From NCBI RefSeq assembly GCF_000695685.1, contig NZ_JFFR01000027.1, positions 62,001-126,000 on the forward strand: 64,000 nt of DNA, in the 5' to 3' direction. Shown here piece by piece: positions 17,363 to 25,662 of the stretch. The position numbers were made by a program, and so were the translations under genes. Under the pieces are notes generated by a model that made no database searches, had not been told where the DNA came from, and saw nothing but the letters and a program-made list of their open reading frames with translations. The number at the start of each line of letters is the position of its first letter. Within the stretch, counting starts at the first letter, position 1. Source of the stretch: Vibrio fortis (GTDB lineage: Bacteria; Pseudomonadota; Gammaproteobacteria; Enterobacterales; Vibrionaceae).

Positions 17363-18283
17363 TTATAAGTAGGTTTCCCAAATTGGCGTTGTACCAATTT
17401 CACTCTGTATTGAGTCGATAAACAGCTTTGCCAAAGGCTGCTGATTACGGTGTGAATACATCGCAAAAATATCGCTGTGGGTAGAGAGCGGATATTCAGG
17501 GAGCAGTTGTACCAGACCTTGCTTTTCCAAATCCTCCTGCAACATAAACCGTCCGATAAGGGCATACCCAAGACCATCTTGTACCGCGTCCATGATCAAA
17601 TCTGTTTCGTTGACTTTGTATTTCGCATTCATGTTGAAGGTCTTGATCTCACCAGCTTGCTCATCGTCGACAATTCGAATCTTATCAGACAGGAAAGATT
17701 CGCTTGAATAAACAACAGCAGGTAACTTGATCAATTCTTCTGGCGTTCTTGGAGTACCGTGTTTATCGACGAAATCTTGAGATGCAATTATTGCTAGCTT
17801 GTTGGTCGCCAGCTTGCGAACGATCATATTGGATTCGCGAATCGGACCGATGCGGAATACAAACTCGTAGCCTTCACTGATCACGTCAACTTTGTGATCA
17901 GACAGTAAAACTTCCACAGTAATGTGGGGGTACTTGTGCATGAAGCTTTTGACGGCCTTTTTAAGGTATGTACGGCCAAAAAACGACGAGCTTGAGATCT
18001 TCAAATGACCACGGGGCTCAGCGTGAAAAGTGTCTGCAAGCTTTTTGGTCTCAGTCAGCAGCTCACGTACTTTTTTCGCCTGTTGGACCATCTCTTCGCC
18101 AGCATTGGTGAGTGATAGCGACCGGGTAGAGCGGTTGAGCAGCCTTAACCCTAGGCTGTCCTCTAATTTTTTAATCTGTTTAGACAGTGCGGAACGGTCA
18201 ATGTGGTTCCTATCGGCCGCCTTTGCAAAGGTGCCGTGTTCAGATACGTCGAGCAGTAATTCCAGTTGAGTCGCTAAGTCCAT
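17363..18283 (-). CDS. LysR-family transcriptional regulator (paralogue A)
   Basis: 306 residues from the ATG at 18283, chosen because it aligns exactly with the start of its paralogue at 19114 and has AGGAG 7 nt upstream (an upstream ATG at 18301 is less likely). The N-terminal helix-turn-helix 'GTFAKAADRNHIDRSALSKQ' (residues ~17-36) is followed by 'RLLNRSTRSLSLTNAG', then a substrate-binding domain ('GHLKISSSSFFGR', 'VISEGYEFVFRIG'). It resembles the DsdC/CrgA-like branch. The second regulator, closely similar over its whole length, is divergent ~830 bp away. Confidence 0.9.
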   Translation of the reverse strand: MDLATQLELLLDVSEHGTFAKAADRNHIDRSALSKQIKKLEDSLGLRLLNRSTRSLSLTNAGEEMVQQAKKVRELLTETKKLADTFHAEPRGHLKISSSSFFGRTYLKKAVKSFMHKYPHITVEVLLSDHKVDVISEGYEFVFRIGPIRESNMIVRKLATNKLAIIASQDFVDKHGTPRTPEELIKLPAVVYSSESFLSDKIRIVDDEQAGEIKTFNMNAKYKVNETDLIMDAVQDGLGYALIGRFMLQEDLEKQGLVQLLPEYPLSTHSDIFAMYSHRNQQPLAKLFIDSIQSEIGTTPIWETYL

Positions 18284-18301
18284 GCTCACACTCCTAGTCA
18301 T

Positions 18302-18778
18302 ATTTTTGTAATTAGATGTGATGGAGAGCGCATTTTACAAAACCTATTCGCAGAAATTATGGTTTTGTTAGCACTTCACTATTGCGATAAATGCACCAAT
18401 TGAGCATTTGGTCCGTTTGTTTGCCGATTGTCCGTTAAACTGTGCAAAGCGTACGCAAAATTGCGTAAATTTAGACCTATTCGCTATTTTGTAGATGAAA
18501 AAAGACTAATGAGTGATTCAAAATGAGGTGTTTTAGGAGGTTTTTTTCTAAGGTTGTCTTGATCTGTAATTTATTGATGTGGTCTTTTCCGTGCAATTTG
18601 AGCAATACTTCATGTCGAATTATAGACTTTTTTGCATTTGTATATCTTAATAAAATGGAACATTAAAGCTCAGGAGTATGTAGAGAAGGGGCGTTGTTTT
18701 GAATAGTGGCGAAACGCTCGGGAGCACAACCCCAGTGAGTTTTTCTAGGGCTGTTGTTATTTCGCTTTCGTGTTCAAG
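18302..18778. promoter_or_regulatory. Promoter region of LysR paralogue A, with a dyad
   Basis: About 480 bp without a gene. TACGCAA-AA-TTGCGTA (18452-18467) is an inverted repeat with perfect 7-bp arms ~170 bp upstream of the LysR start; LysR proteins bind such T-N11-A-like dyads, so it is a candidate operator. Several AT-rich stretches (18580-18660) could be promoters. No other gene seen. Confidence 0.45.
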
Positions 18779-18922
18779 CTAACACTTTTTGTGGGCAAAC
18801 ATGTCGTTAATTGTTTGTTGCGCCAATTCAGTTATGCGAGATAAGTTTTGTTGCTTCTCTTTCTCTAACTTTGCTTGATGACGCTTGCTGTCTTTATTTT
18901 GTTTGGGCTTGTTTGACTGCAT
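18779..18922 (-). CDS. Small very basic hypothetical protein (47 aa)
   Basis: The frame encodes 47 residues beginning 'MQSNKPKQNKDSKRHQAKLE' and ending 'NDMFAHKKC'. It is almost entirely polar and charged, with Lys/Gln/Glu heptad-like spacing suggesting a helix or coiled coil, and has no signal peptide or TM. An AGGGGG ribosome-site-like stretch lies ~6 nt upstream of the ATG. It sits between the two LysR paralogues. I do not recognise it, but it looks like a real protein (composition, Shine-Dalgarno, clean stop). Low-to-moderate confidence because of its length. Confidence 0.45.
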   Translation of the reverse strand: MQSNKPKQNKDSKRHQAKLEKEKQQNLSRITELAQQTINDMFAHKKC

Positions 18923-19113
18923 TCAACCCCCTTGCACGAACAACGTACTCGTATTTAGTGTTTAAATGTTGAGCAAGCGTCTCACAGCTGAGCGTTAAAG
19001 ATTAGTATATGAATACTTACAACTGTATTAGGTAACACCTAATAATTTTATAAAATTACGTGATTGAATAGGCATGTTGGTGCCAAAGAGAGATATCAGA
19101 GTTTGGAAAGAAA

Positions 19114-20037
19114 ATGGATTTAGCGACTCGATTAGAGCTTCTATTAGAAGTGTCAAAAGCTGGCTCTTTTGCCAAGGCGGCAGACAGGATGAATGTGGAT
19201 CGTTCTGTGTTGTCGAAACAGGTAAAGCAACTTGAAGAACATCTCGGTGTACGTTTGATCAATAGGACGACGCGATCACTATCGCTCACTCATGTTGGAA
19301 AACAAATCGTAGAGCAAGCAGTAAAAGTGGGCGAATTGCTTGAAGAGACGGAAAAGATAGCGGCGTGTTTCTATAAAGAACCTATTGGTAACCTTCGCAT
19401 TTCGAGTACGACACTGTTTGGCCGTCGGTTTTTGCAAAAAGCGGTTGAGGAATTTCTCGCTCGTTACCCAAGGGCGTCAATTGAATTAATTTTGGACGAC
19501 AGCCGTGTTGATTTGGTGGGCGAGGGGTTTGATATTGTTTTTCGTATTGGCCCAATGAGAGATTCATCGATGATTGCCAAGAAGCTTGCTGAAAACAAAA
19601 CAGCGATAGTTGCTTCAGAAACGTTTATTGCTAAACATGGAATGCCGCGCTGTCCTGAAGAGCTAACTATGTTACCAAGCATTATGTATTCACATGGTGG
19701 CTTTGTGCTCGACAAGGTGCAGTTCTATCCAGAAGATAACACTGGAGATCTCGAAACGTACGCTCTTAAAGGCAACTACCGAGTGAATGAGCCTGAGTTG
19801 ATTGTTGAAAGTGTAAAAGCTTCACTTGGGTTTGCTCAAATAGGTCAGTTTATGTTGAGTGAAGGTTTGACCGAGCAAGGCCTAGTGCAGCTGTTACCAG
19901 AACGCGAAATCCCATCTTTTGGCGATATCTACGCTATGTACACTCATCGAAAGCAGTCTCCACTTGTTTTGGCCTTTATTGAGATCGTTCAAGAGATCAT
20001 CGGCACACCACCAAGTTGGGAAAAGCACTTTGCTTAA
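19114..20037 (+). CDS. LysR-family transcriptional regulator (paralogue B)
   Basis: 307 residues with helix-turn-helix 'GSFAKAADRMNVDRSVLSKQ' (~17-36), 'RLINRTTRSLSLTHVG', and a LysR effector domain ('GNLRISSTTLFGR', 'LVGEGFDIVFRIGPMRDSSM', 'VNEPELIVESV'). It matches paralogue A nearly end to end, including the shared 'GLVQLLPE' and 'IGTPP.WE' C-terminal blocks, so the two arose by duplication. The ribosome site is weak (GGAAAG). The gene is followed by a perfect palindrome and a tiny membrane-protein gene. Target unknown. Confidence 0.9.
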   Translation: MDLATRLELLLEVSKAGSFAKAADRMNVDRSVLSKQVKQLEEHLGVRLINRTTRSLSLTHVGKQIVEQAVKVGELLEETEKIAACFYKEPIGNLRISSTTLFGRRFLQKAVEEFLARYPRASIELILDDSRVDLVGEGFDIVFRIGPMRDSSMIAKKLAENKTAIVASETFIAKHGMPRCPEELTMLPSIMYSHGGFVLDKVQFYPEDNTGDLETYALKGNYRVNEPELIVESVKASLGFAQIGQFMLSEGLTEQGLVQLLPEREIPSFGDIYAMYTHRKQSPLVLAFIEIVQEIIGTPPSWEKHFA

Positions 20038-20078
20038 ATAGAACGAGCAAGCATGCAGTTTTCTTTATGATAGCTATT

Positions 20079-20100
20079 GACCTCAAGTTAACTTGAGGTC
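20079..20100. repeat. Perfect 22-bp palindrome
   Basis: GACCTCAAGTT/AACTTGAGGTC is exactly self-complementary across 22 bp. It lies 41 bp after the LysR stop and 36 bp before the next small gene. As RNA it could fold into a ~9-bp stem followed by a mixed T-rich tract, so it may be a terminator, but such an exact dyad could also be an operator. Confidence 0.7.
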
Positions 20101-20136
20101 TTATTCTCTCTTTAAAACAGACAAGGAGAGAATGTT

Positions 20137-20286
20137 ATGCAGAATGATTATATCAAAGCCCTAGCGTTCAAAACCTACCAAGAAGAACGTACACGAGAGT
20201 ACGTTATATCAAAGAAACGTCCATTCCATCCACCGAGCTTTACGTTTGGGTTTATCGTTGCACTTCTATTTATCCAATTTATTTAG
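20137..20286 (+). CDS. 49-residue single-TM protein
   Basis: The 49-residue frame starts 'MQNDYIKALAFKTYQEERTR' and ends in a hydrophobic segment 'GFIVALLFIQFI' directly before the stop. A cluster of basic residues ('SKKRPFHPP') precedes the membrane helix, giving a likely N-in, tail-anchored topology. A strong ribosome site (AAGGAG at 20123-20128) lies 8 nt upstream of ATG. Not recognised. Tail-anchored small proteins like this are often regulators of membrane complexes, but that is only inference. Confidence 0.6.
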   Translation: MQNDYIKALAFKTYQEERTREYVISKKRPFHPPSFTFGFIVALLFIQFI

Positions 20287-20540
20287 TAATCAATATAAAC
20301 CATCTCTTATCGGGTAAATTGCCTATGCATCATGTTGTTAGGCGTAAATGTTGAATTGTATTGAATAAATCTATATAACCTATTCAAATATATAAAATGT
20401 TATTGATTGCATATCAATGTTTCTTGTGTGGGCAATGGAAAAGCGGAGTTGATGTCATCGCTTTACTCCTGATTTGAAATTGAAACACACGGTAATCTTG
20501 AAAAATTGAGCAACTAATAGCAATACCTAAGAGAACTAGC
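20287..20540. other. AT-rich intergenic region
   Basis: About 250 bp with no gene. It holds the promoter for the gene at 20541. GCCTA/TAGGC arms near 20320-20340 form a weak dyad. No terminator or known element identified. Confidence 0.35.
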
Positions 20541-20942
20541 ATGCTTAAAACGTCGGACTTTCATATAGATAGCACAGAGTTTCGTTTCAAAAATGACAAC
20601 TATCCGTTGTCGAAAATTAATCAAGCGAGAATGAAAAAGCTCACACTACTCGACAACCTAGGACAGATTCTATTTTGGGTCGCTTTGTTTTCTGGTGCAG
20701 TTTGGGTGGCGCTTCCGACTGTTGCAGAGTCGCCACTCTGGTTACAAATTTTAGCAGCTTGCTTGACTATCGTAGGCTTCGTTTTTGCTCTGTTTCGTTG
20801 TGCTAAATTCGCACTTCAGGTGGAGTTTCGTCATAGCGATGGCACAGGCGATCAATGGATTACAGTTGCAAAAACTTTCTCTGCGAAGGACAGTGAGTTA
20901 CTTACACAGCAAGCAAATCGATTAAACGAGCAGTGTTGGTAA
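20541..20942 (+). CDS. Small two-TM protein, DUF6232-like
   Basis: 133 residues: a short N-terminal beta-rich part ('DFHIDSTEFRFKNDNYPLSKI'), two adjacent TM helices (about 46-62 and 68-88), then a soluble tail with 'LLTQQANRLNEQCW'. This layout resembles the small DUF6232-type membrane proteins, where an N-terminal strand motif 'ItsVrf' precedes two TMs; I am not certain. The gene is 46 bp upstream of an RDD membrane protein, possibly forming a pair. Confidence 0.55.
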   Translation: MLKTSDFHIDSTEFRFKNDNYPLSKINQARMKKLTLLDNLGQILFWVALFSGAVWVALPTVAESPLWLQILAACLTIVGFVFALFRCAKFALQVEFRHSDGTGDQWITVAKTFSAKDSELLTQQANRLNEQCW

Positions 20943-20988
20943 CGCTAGACATGAATATTAAAGCTTGGTATTTACTAATGGATGAAAC

Positions 20989-21528
20989 GTGTTAGGACAT
21001 ATTGAAATTACAGAGATGAAAGTTGCATCTAGGTGGTCGCGTTTTTGGGCGTGGTTTATTGATGGGTTAGTTGCTTGCGCCTTAATGATTCCACTGTTTT
21101 ACTTTGAGCCGACACGAAACCTGATGTTTTCGAATGATGTCTTAGGGCTGGTTTCTACATACGTTTTCTCAGCATTTTTATACTTGTTATGCCATGGCTA
21201 TCTGCTGCATAAGTACGGTCAGACCATTGGCAAGAACGTGTTTGAGATAGCGATGTTTTCGACTGACACCCATCAACCTTTAAGTCTATCGAAATTCATT
21301 TTCATGAGGTGGGCACCGTTTTCCCTAATTATATTACCCGCTAGGTTGTACGAGATTTTTCCGACTGTGGAACTGTTTAAGTTACTCTCGTTATTGGCAA
21401 TATTTGCAGCAGTCGTGAATATTCTGTTGATTTTTGGGAAACAGAAGCGGTGTTTACATGACAGACTCGCTGGCTCTTTAGTTGTTGATGTTTCAAAACC
21501 TAGAAAGATTGATTTCAGCGAAGCCTAA
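20989..21528 (+). CDS. RDD family membrane protein
   Basis: 179 residues from a GTG at 20989; an ATG at 21016 would give 170 residues and is equally possible because neither has a strong ribosome site. The RDD motif is seen in 'SRFWAWFIDGLVACALMIP' (Arg and Asp), then 'KYGQTIGKNVFEIAMFST' and 'CLHDRLAGSLVV' (the conserved LHD). Four TM helices. Members of this family are proposed transporters or membrane-associated accessory proteins. It is shorter than the other RDD protein at 13542 and lacks its soluble tail. Confidence 0.8.
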   Translation: MLGHIEITEMKVASRWSRFWAWFIDGLVACALMIPLFYFEPTRNLMFSNDVLGLVSTYVFSAFLYLLCHGYLLHKYGQTIGKNVFEIAMFSTDTHQPLSLSKFIFMRWAPFSLIILPARLYEIFPTVELFKLLSLLAIFAAVVNILLIFGKQKRCLHDRLAGSLVVDVSKPRKIDFSEA

Positions 21529-21562
21529 CTAGTTTAATAGTTTGAAACTTAATAACTTATCC

Positions 21563-24028
21563 CTATTTCAAGCGGTTTATCTGGTTCGTATCTGAGCTTG
21601 GGTAAGCCGCTTTAATTCTTTGTGCTTGGTGGATGTTAACGAGTAGGCGGTTTATGAGTTTCTGTAATGGCTCAATTTCTGGCAGCTTCTTATTTTTGAC
21701 TTGAGTTTCCAAATCTAAAGCTTGCTTCGAGAGTGTATCGAGTCCTAAATTGAGAGACATGCCTTTGATTGAATGAAGTGTCTTTTGTAGTGCACTGAGC
21801 TCTTTGGACATATAAAATTCAATCAGGTGGTCGACGGATTCTTCGAATTCCACAATCGTAGAGTCGATGAGTGTCGCGAGTCCTTCTTGGTCATCTTGCA
21901 ACATCTGAATGATTTCAGAACGGCTGATCTCCTCTTCAGTGATTCTTAACTTCTCAATAGGTTCTCGGTGAAGTGCGATGACATTGTTTCTCGTGCCTAT
22001 ATCCTCTTTCGTCATATTTGATTGTTTAGGTAGTTGAGAAGAGAAGTGGTGAAGGGCGTCTAAGAAACTTTCTTGTTGAAGCGGTTTGGTTAAGACGTGA
22101 TCAGCACCAGCCTCAATGAAACTATCATGCGCCTCACGAAATACATCGGCAGTGTAGGCGAAGATTAGGATGTTTAACCCCAAGGTTTCGCGGATATAGC
22201 GTGTTGCTTCAATGCCATTCATTTCCGGCATGTGATTATCCATCAATACAAGATCAAAACGCTCGGCTCTGAGGCGGTTTATTGCAACAGCACCGTTTTC
22301 TGCCAGTGATACATGGTGTCCGTAATTCTCGCAGAAGCCTTTGGCGACAATCGCATTTACGCGGTTATCTTCGACTAGCAGAATGTTCAATGATGTTGTT
22401 TCAGCAGAGGTTGATGAATCTGGTAAGTCTGATTCCTTAGCAAGTTCTTTTTCTCGCCAAATTATTGGGAGAGTAATTTTGAAACGCGTGCCTAGTCCAG
22501 GAGCGCTGTTGAGATTTATCTCACCTGACATAAGATCAACGAGATTTTTGACGATGGCTAAACCAAGCCCTGTTCCACCAAATTCTCTCGTTGTCGATGT
22601 ATCCGCTTGTTCAAAAGAGTTGAAGATATGAGTGTGCTTCTCTTTAGGGATACCGATACCGGAATCTGTGACGGTAAGTACCAGTTTTGACGTTGCTTGG
22701 TTTAGAGTAGCTTGAATCAGTACGTGTCCTTCGTTGGTGAATTTAGTCGCATTACCGCCGAGGTTAAACAAGATCTGACGTAAGCGAGCACGGTCACCAA
22801 GTAGTTCTATATTGCTGGGAATTTCGTTTTCGGTCAGTAAGCGAATACCTTTTTCATCTGCCATCGGTTGTATTGCACTGCAAACCGGTTGCAACACTTG
22901 ATTAAAACTAAATGGTGCAACCTCAAGTTCCAGTTTGTTCTCTTCAACCTTTGAAAAATCCAAGATGTCGTTGAGGATGGTCATCAGGTGCTGCCCAGAG
23001 TCTAAGATGATATCTATGTTCTCTTTGGTTGCAGGTTCCTTAGTCTGTGAAGCAATGATTTGTGATATGCCAAGCACGCCATTCATTGGAGTTCGGATCT
23101 CATGACTCATCGTAGAGAGAAACTCACTTTTGGCTTTAACGGCGGCTTCTGCTTTCTTCCTCTCTTCGATTAAGGCTTCGTTCGAAGAGCGCATATCTTG
23201 TTCATTTTTGACCAAACTGAGGGCCATTTTTTTGAAACTGTGTGTGAGTTGGGCAACCTCGTCTTTTCCTTGAAGGTTAGGGCTAGTGTTGAGCGTGTTC
23301 GCCCCTTTACTTAAATGTCCTTCGGAGACTTGCTGTGTTGCTTCTAGCAAGCATGTAATGCGTTTTCTGATTCTGCTTGAGGACCAAACCGCGACTAACA
23401 GCGATACAGACACAGTGAAGATAGCTCCCCCAATCAGAACATATGTGGTTTTAATCGCGCTGTTGTCAGACTTAACCACGCGGATATCGATGAGTTCGTT
23501 TTCGATTTCGATGAATTGTGCGATCTCTTTTCGGATCTCGTCGACAATGGTTTTCCCCGTCTGTTTTTGTGCAAACTTGATCACGCTGAGCATAGAGGCT
23601 TCGCCTTGATCGACAAGTTGGCGCTGGGCTATCTCTTTTTCTCCAGACTCTTTAAGCCATCTCTTTAACAAGGCATCAACCCTATACAAGCGTTCAACTT
23701 GAGGCGGGTTATCGTCGACTTGTTTGGCTAATATGGTGACTTTGTCTTTCCATACTGCCAAAGCAAGATGGTAAGGCTCAAGGAACTCTTTATCGCCGGT
23801 GAGTAGGTAGCCTCGTTGTCCGGTTTCCATGTCAACGACTAAACTCAGTAACTCTTGGGCACGTGCGATTGCTTTGTGAGTATGAACAACCCAGTGGTTA
23901 TCTTTTACCATGGATTGAGTGTTTTCATAGACTGATAAAGACACAAGCAACATGAACATGATGGGAATACAGAAACTGACAAATAGTTTCTTTTGTAGGG
24001 ATATGTTATCGAACCATGCAGCATACAT
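21563..24028 (-). CDS. CHASE3-HAMP hybrid histidine kinase with REC and Hpt
   Basis: 821 residues. TM1 ~15-33; a CHASE3 sensor with 'VDMETGQRGYLLTGDKEFLEPY' (residues ~65-86); TM2 ~195-215; HAMP; HisKA with His309 in 'STMSHEIRTPMNG'; HATPase with 'FNLGGNATKF', 'DSGIGI' and 'GGTGLGL'; a receiver domain with Asp597 in 'LVLMDNHMPEMNG'; and a C-terminal Hpt domain with His752 in 'LHSIKGM'. This is a full internal phosphorelay. The final output protein is not encoded next to it, so it is an orphan kinase that must pass phosphate to a distant regulator. The N-box has two Gly in place of the usual 'NA'. Confidence 0.92.
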   Translation of the reverse strand: MYAAWFDNISLQKKLFVSFCIPIMFMLLVSLSVYENTQSMVKDNHWVVHTHKAIARAQELLSLVVDMETGQRGYLLTGDKEFLEPYHLALAVWKDKVTILAKQVDDNPPQVERLYRVDALLKRWLKESGEKEIAQRQLVDQGEASMLSVIKFAQKQTGKTIVDEIRKEIAQFIEIENELIDIRVVKSDNSAIKTTYVLIGGAIFTVSVSLLVAVWSSSRIRKRITCLLEATQQVSEGHLSKGANTLNTSPNLQGKDEVAQLTHSFKKMALSLVKNEQDMRSSNEALIEERKKAEAAVKAKSEFLSTMSHEIRTPMNGVLGISQIIASQTKEPATKENIDIILDSGQHLMTILNDILDFSKVEENKLELEVAPFSFNQVLQPVCSAIQPMADEKGIRLLTENEIPSNIELLGDRARLRQILFNLGGNATKFTNEGHVLIQATLNQATSKLVLTVTDSGIGIPKEKHTHIFNSFEQADTSTTREFGGTGLGLAIVKNLVDLMSGEINLNSAPGLGTRFKITLPIIWREKELAKESDLPDSSTSAETTSLNILLVEDNRVNAIVAKGFCENYGHHVSLAENGAVAINRLRAERFDLVLMDNHMPEMNGIEATRYIRETLGLNILIFAYTADVFREAHDSFIEAGADHVLTKPLQQESFLDALHHFSSQLPKQSNMTKEDIGTRNNVIALHREPIEKLRITEEEISRSEIIQMLQDDQEGLATLIDSTIVEFEESVDHLIEFYMSKELSALQKTLHSIKGMSLNLGLDTLSKQALDLETQVKNKKLPEIEPLQKLINRLLVNIHQAQRIKAAYPSSDTNQINRLK

Positions 24029-24427
24029 GAAGAATATCGCCTCAAACCGTTTGCTATATCGAACCAGTGTAGGACAGAAAAGTAAAAATGTTAGGTGTTA
24101 AGGTGCATATTGGTGCGGTAGATCAGCTTTAACCTCAAAAATACTCCTTTAGTGTAAGAGAAGATGGGTAGAGATCGTCACAACGATGAAATCTAAAGAG
24201 TTTAGATTGAGCCTAGATATACGAATTTCTACAGGTTATGAATGCCAACTGGTACGATGATTTAATAATTACCTGTGTTTTTATAAATTATTCGTATGCC
24301 TTGTAACAAATTGTAATCATTCATGTTAGCATTTGTACGTTATACAACTACTCACTATGCAAAGATTGGAACCGTAACAATTAGTGATGGCTTTCAACGT
24401 AAAACACAACATTATAAAAACACAAAA
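24029..24427. promoter_or_regulatory. Promoter region of the EAL-HDOD gene with tandem TGTAA repeats
   Basis: About 400 bp if the EAL-HDOD start is at 24428. TTGTAACAAA (24301-24310) is followed directly by TTGTAATCAT (24311-24320), a 10-bp repeat. TGTAACAAATTGTA (24302-24315) matches 11 of 12 fixed positions of the reverse complement of the E. coli RstA box (TACATNTNGTTACA, as I recall it). A further dyad TTGTA-CGTTA-TACAA lies at 24333-24347. The divergent kinase gene may also use this region. Confidence 0.5.
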
Positions 24428-25606
24428 ATGAATACATATTTCTTCGCTAAGCAAGCAATTTTAAAGAAAGACAGATCAGTTTTCGGCTATGAAGTTTTAT
24501 TTAGAAAATCAGGGAATGAGCCATTAACATCGATTCCAGATAATGCAACTGATTCAATAATAAGTGGCAGTTTAGCATTGAGCCCGGTGACTCGGATAGA
24601 TACTCAAAAGTACTGGTTCTTTAACTTCTGTGAACAAGATATGTTGAACAGAACTTATCGCATACTTCCCAAACAAAAGGTATGCCTAGAGGTATTAGAG
24701 ACAACCGTGCCATCAAAGGCTCTCATTCAAGAGATTAAGGCGGCAAAAGCACTCGGATATCGAATCGCGTTTGATGATTTCTCACCAGAGAACCCTTGGC
24801 GTAAGTACCTTCCTCTCGCAGATATCATTAAGTTTGATCTCACCAAAAGTGACTTAGATTATATTGAAACCGTGATGAGTGTGTGTGATCACCCATGTCT
24901 ATATCTGGCGGAAAAAGTAGAAACAGAAGAAGAGTTTAATCAGTGTGTTGATATAGGGATGGATCTCTTTCAGGGTTATTATCTAGAGAGACCTCAATTA
25001 CAAGAATCTGATAATTTATCACCAAGACAGTCAACATTATTTAACATACTTGAGAAAGTTAACTGTAAAAACGCCAATAAGCATCAAATAGAGAATGAAA
25101 TAAAGAAAGACGTCAGCACATATATTAGCATTATAAAAATGGCGAATGATATTAGCATAAAAATATCGAAGCCGATTGTTAATATAAAGCACGCAATTAA
25201 CTACTTAGGCCTATATAAGATACAAGTTCTAGTTTCTACTATTATATCTTCTGAATTATGTAGTAATGAATACCTTTATGATAAAGCGATAAACAGAGCC
25301 AAAATGTTTGAGTTCTTGTGTCGAAAATCAAATAATCGAGAAATGACCCAGTGTGGATTTTTTATCGGTTTAATAACGATACTTGATGAAATTACTCATA
25401 AAAATGGTCAGAGAATTATCGACTCTATTAATTTGGAGCCTAGAGTGCGTGAGCAGATCAAACACAGAAAAGGTGAACTCGGTGAGGTATTGAGCCTTGT
25501 CGAATTACTTGAAAGTTCTGGTACATATCTGAAAGAACTTCCCACTAATATTACAGATACAACGGTTGATGACGTTCAAGCGATGTACAATCGGATCTAT
25601 ATTTAA
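24428..25606 (+). CDS. EAL-HDOD domain protein (c-di-GMP related)
   Basis: 392 residues from the ATG at 24428. A longer frame begins at 24323, but that would place the start inside apparent promoter repeats and adds residues unlike the family. The EAL part (1-~190) has 'EVLFR' at 22-26 (the EAL site as EVL), Asn66, Glu88 in 'CLEVLE', 'DDFS' at 116-119, Lys135, 'AEKVE' at 161-165 and Gln182 in 'FQGYY', so most phosphodiesterase signature residues are kept. The rest is a HDOD domain (~200-392). Such YuxH-type proteins regulate motility or adhesion in Vibrio relatives; whether this one hydrolyses c-di-GMP is open. Confidence 0.85.
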   Translation: MNTYFFAKQAILKKDRSVFGYEVLFRKSGNEPLTSIPDNATDSIISGSLALSPVTRIDTQKYWFFNFCEQDMLNRTYRILPKQKVCLEVLETTVPSKALIQEIKAAKALGYRIAFDDFSPENPWRKYLPLADIIKFDLTKSDLDYIETVMSVCDHPCLYLAEKVETEEEFNQCVDIGMDLFQGYYLERPQLQESDNLSPRQSTLFNILEKVNCKNANKHQIENEIKKDVSTYISIIKMANDISIKISKPIVNIKHAINYLGLYKIQVLVSTIISSELCSNEYLYDKAINRAKMFEFLCRKSNNREMTQCGFFIGLITILDEITHKNGQRIIDSINLEPRVREQIKHRKGELGEVLSLVELLESSGTYLKELPTNITDTTVDDVQAMYNRIYI

Positions 25607-25610
25607 CCAA

Positions 25611-25640
25611 AAGAGCGCTAATTCGATTAGCGCTCTTTTT
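25611..25640. terminator. Bidirectional terminator between EAL-HDOD and Aer-like genes
   Basis: 12-bp perfect stem (25611-25622 with 25626-25637), 3-nt TCG loop, T's on the plus side and AAAA before the stem for the minus side. It sits between convergent genes. Confidence 0.88.
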
Positions 25641-25662
25641 CTATCTCACAGTGTATTGATTA

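Noticed and set aside
20320..20342. GCCTA/TAGGC dyad resembling an integron recombination site core
   Set aside because: Too short and lacks the paired conserved boxes of attC sites; no integrase or cassette structure around it.
24323..24427. N-terminal extension of the EAL-HDOD protein
   Set aside because: The extra residues are not EAL-like and would put the start next to the regulatory repeats; no ribosome site.
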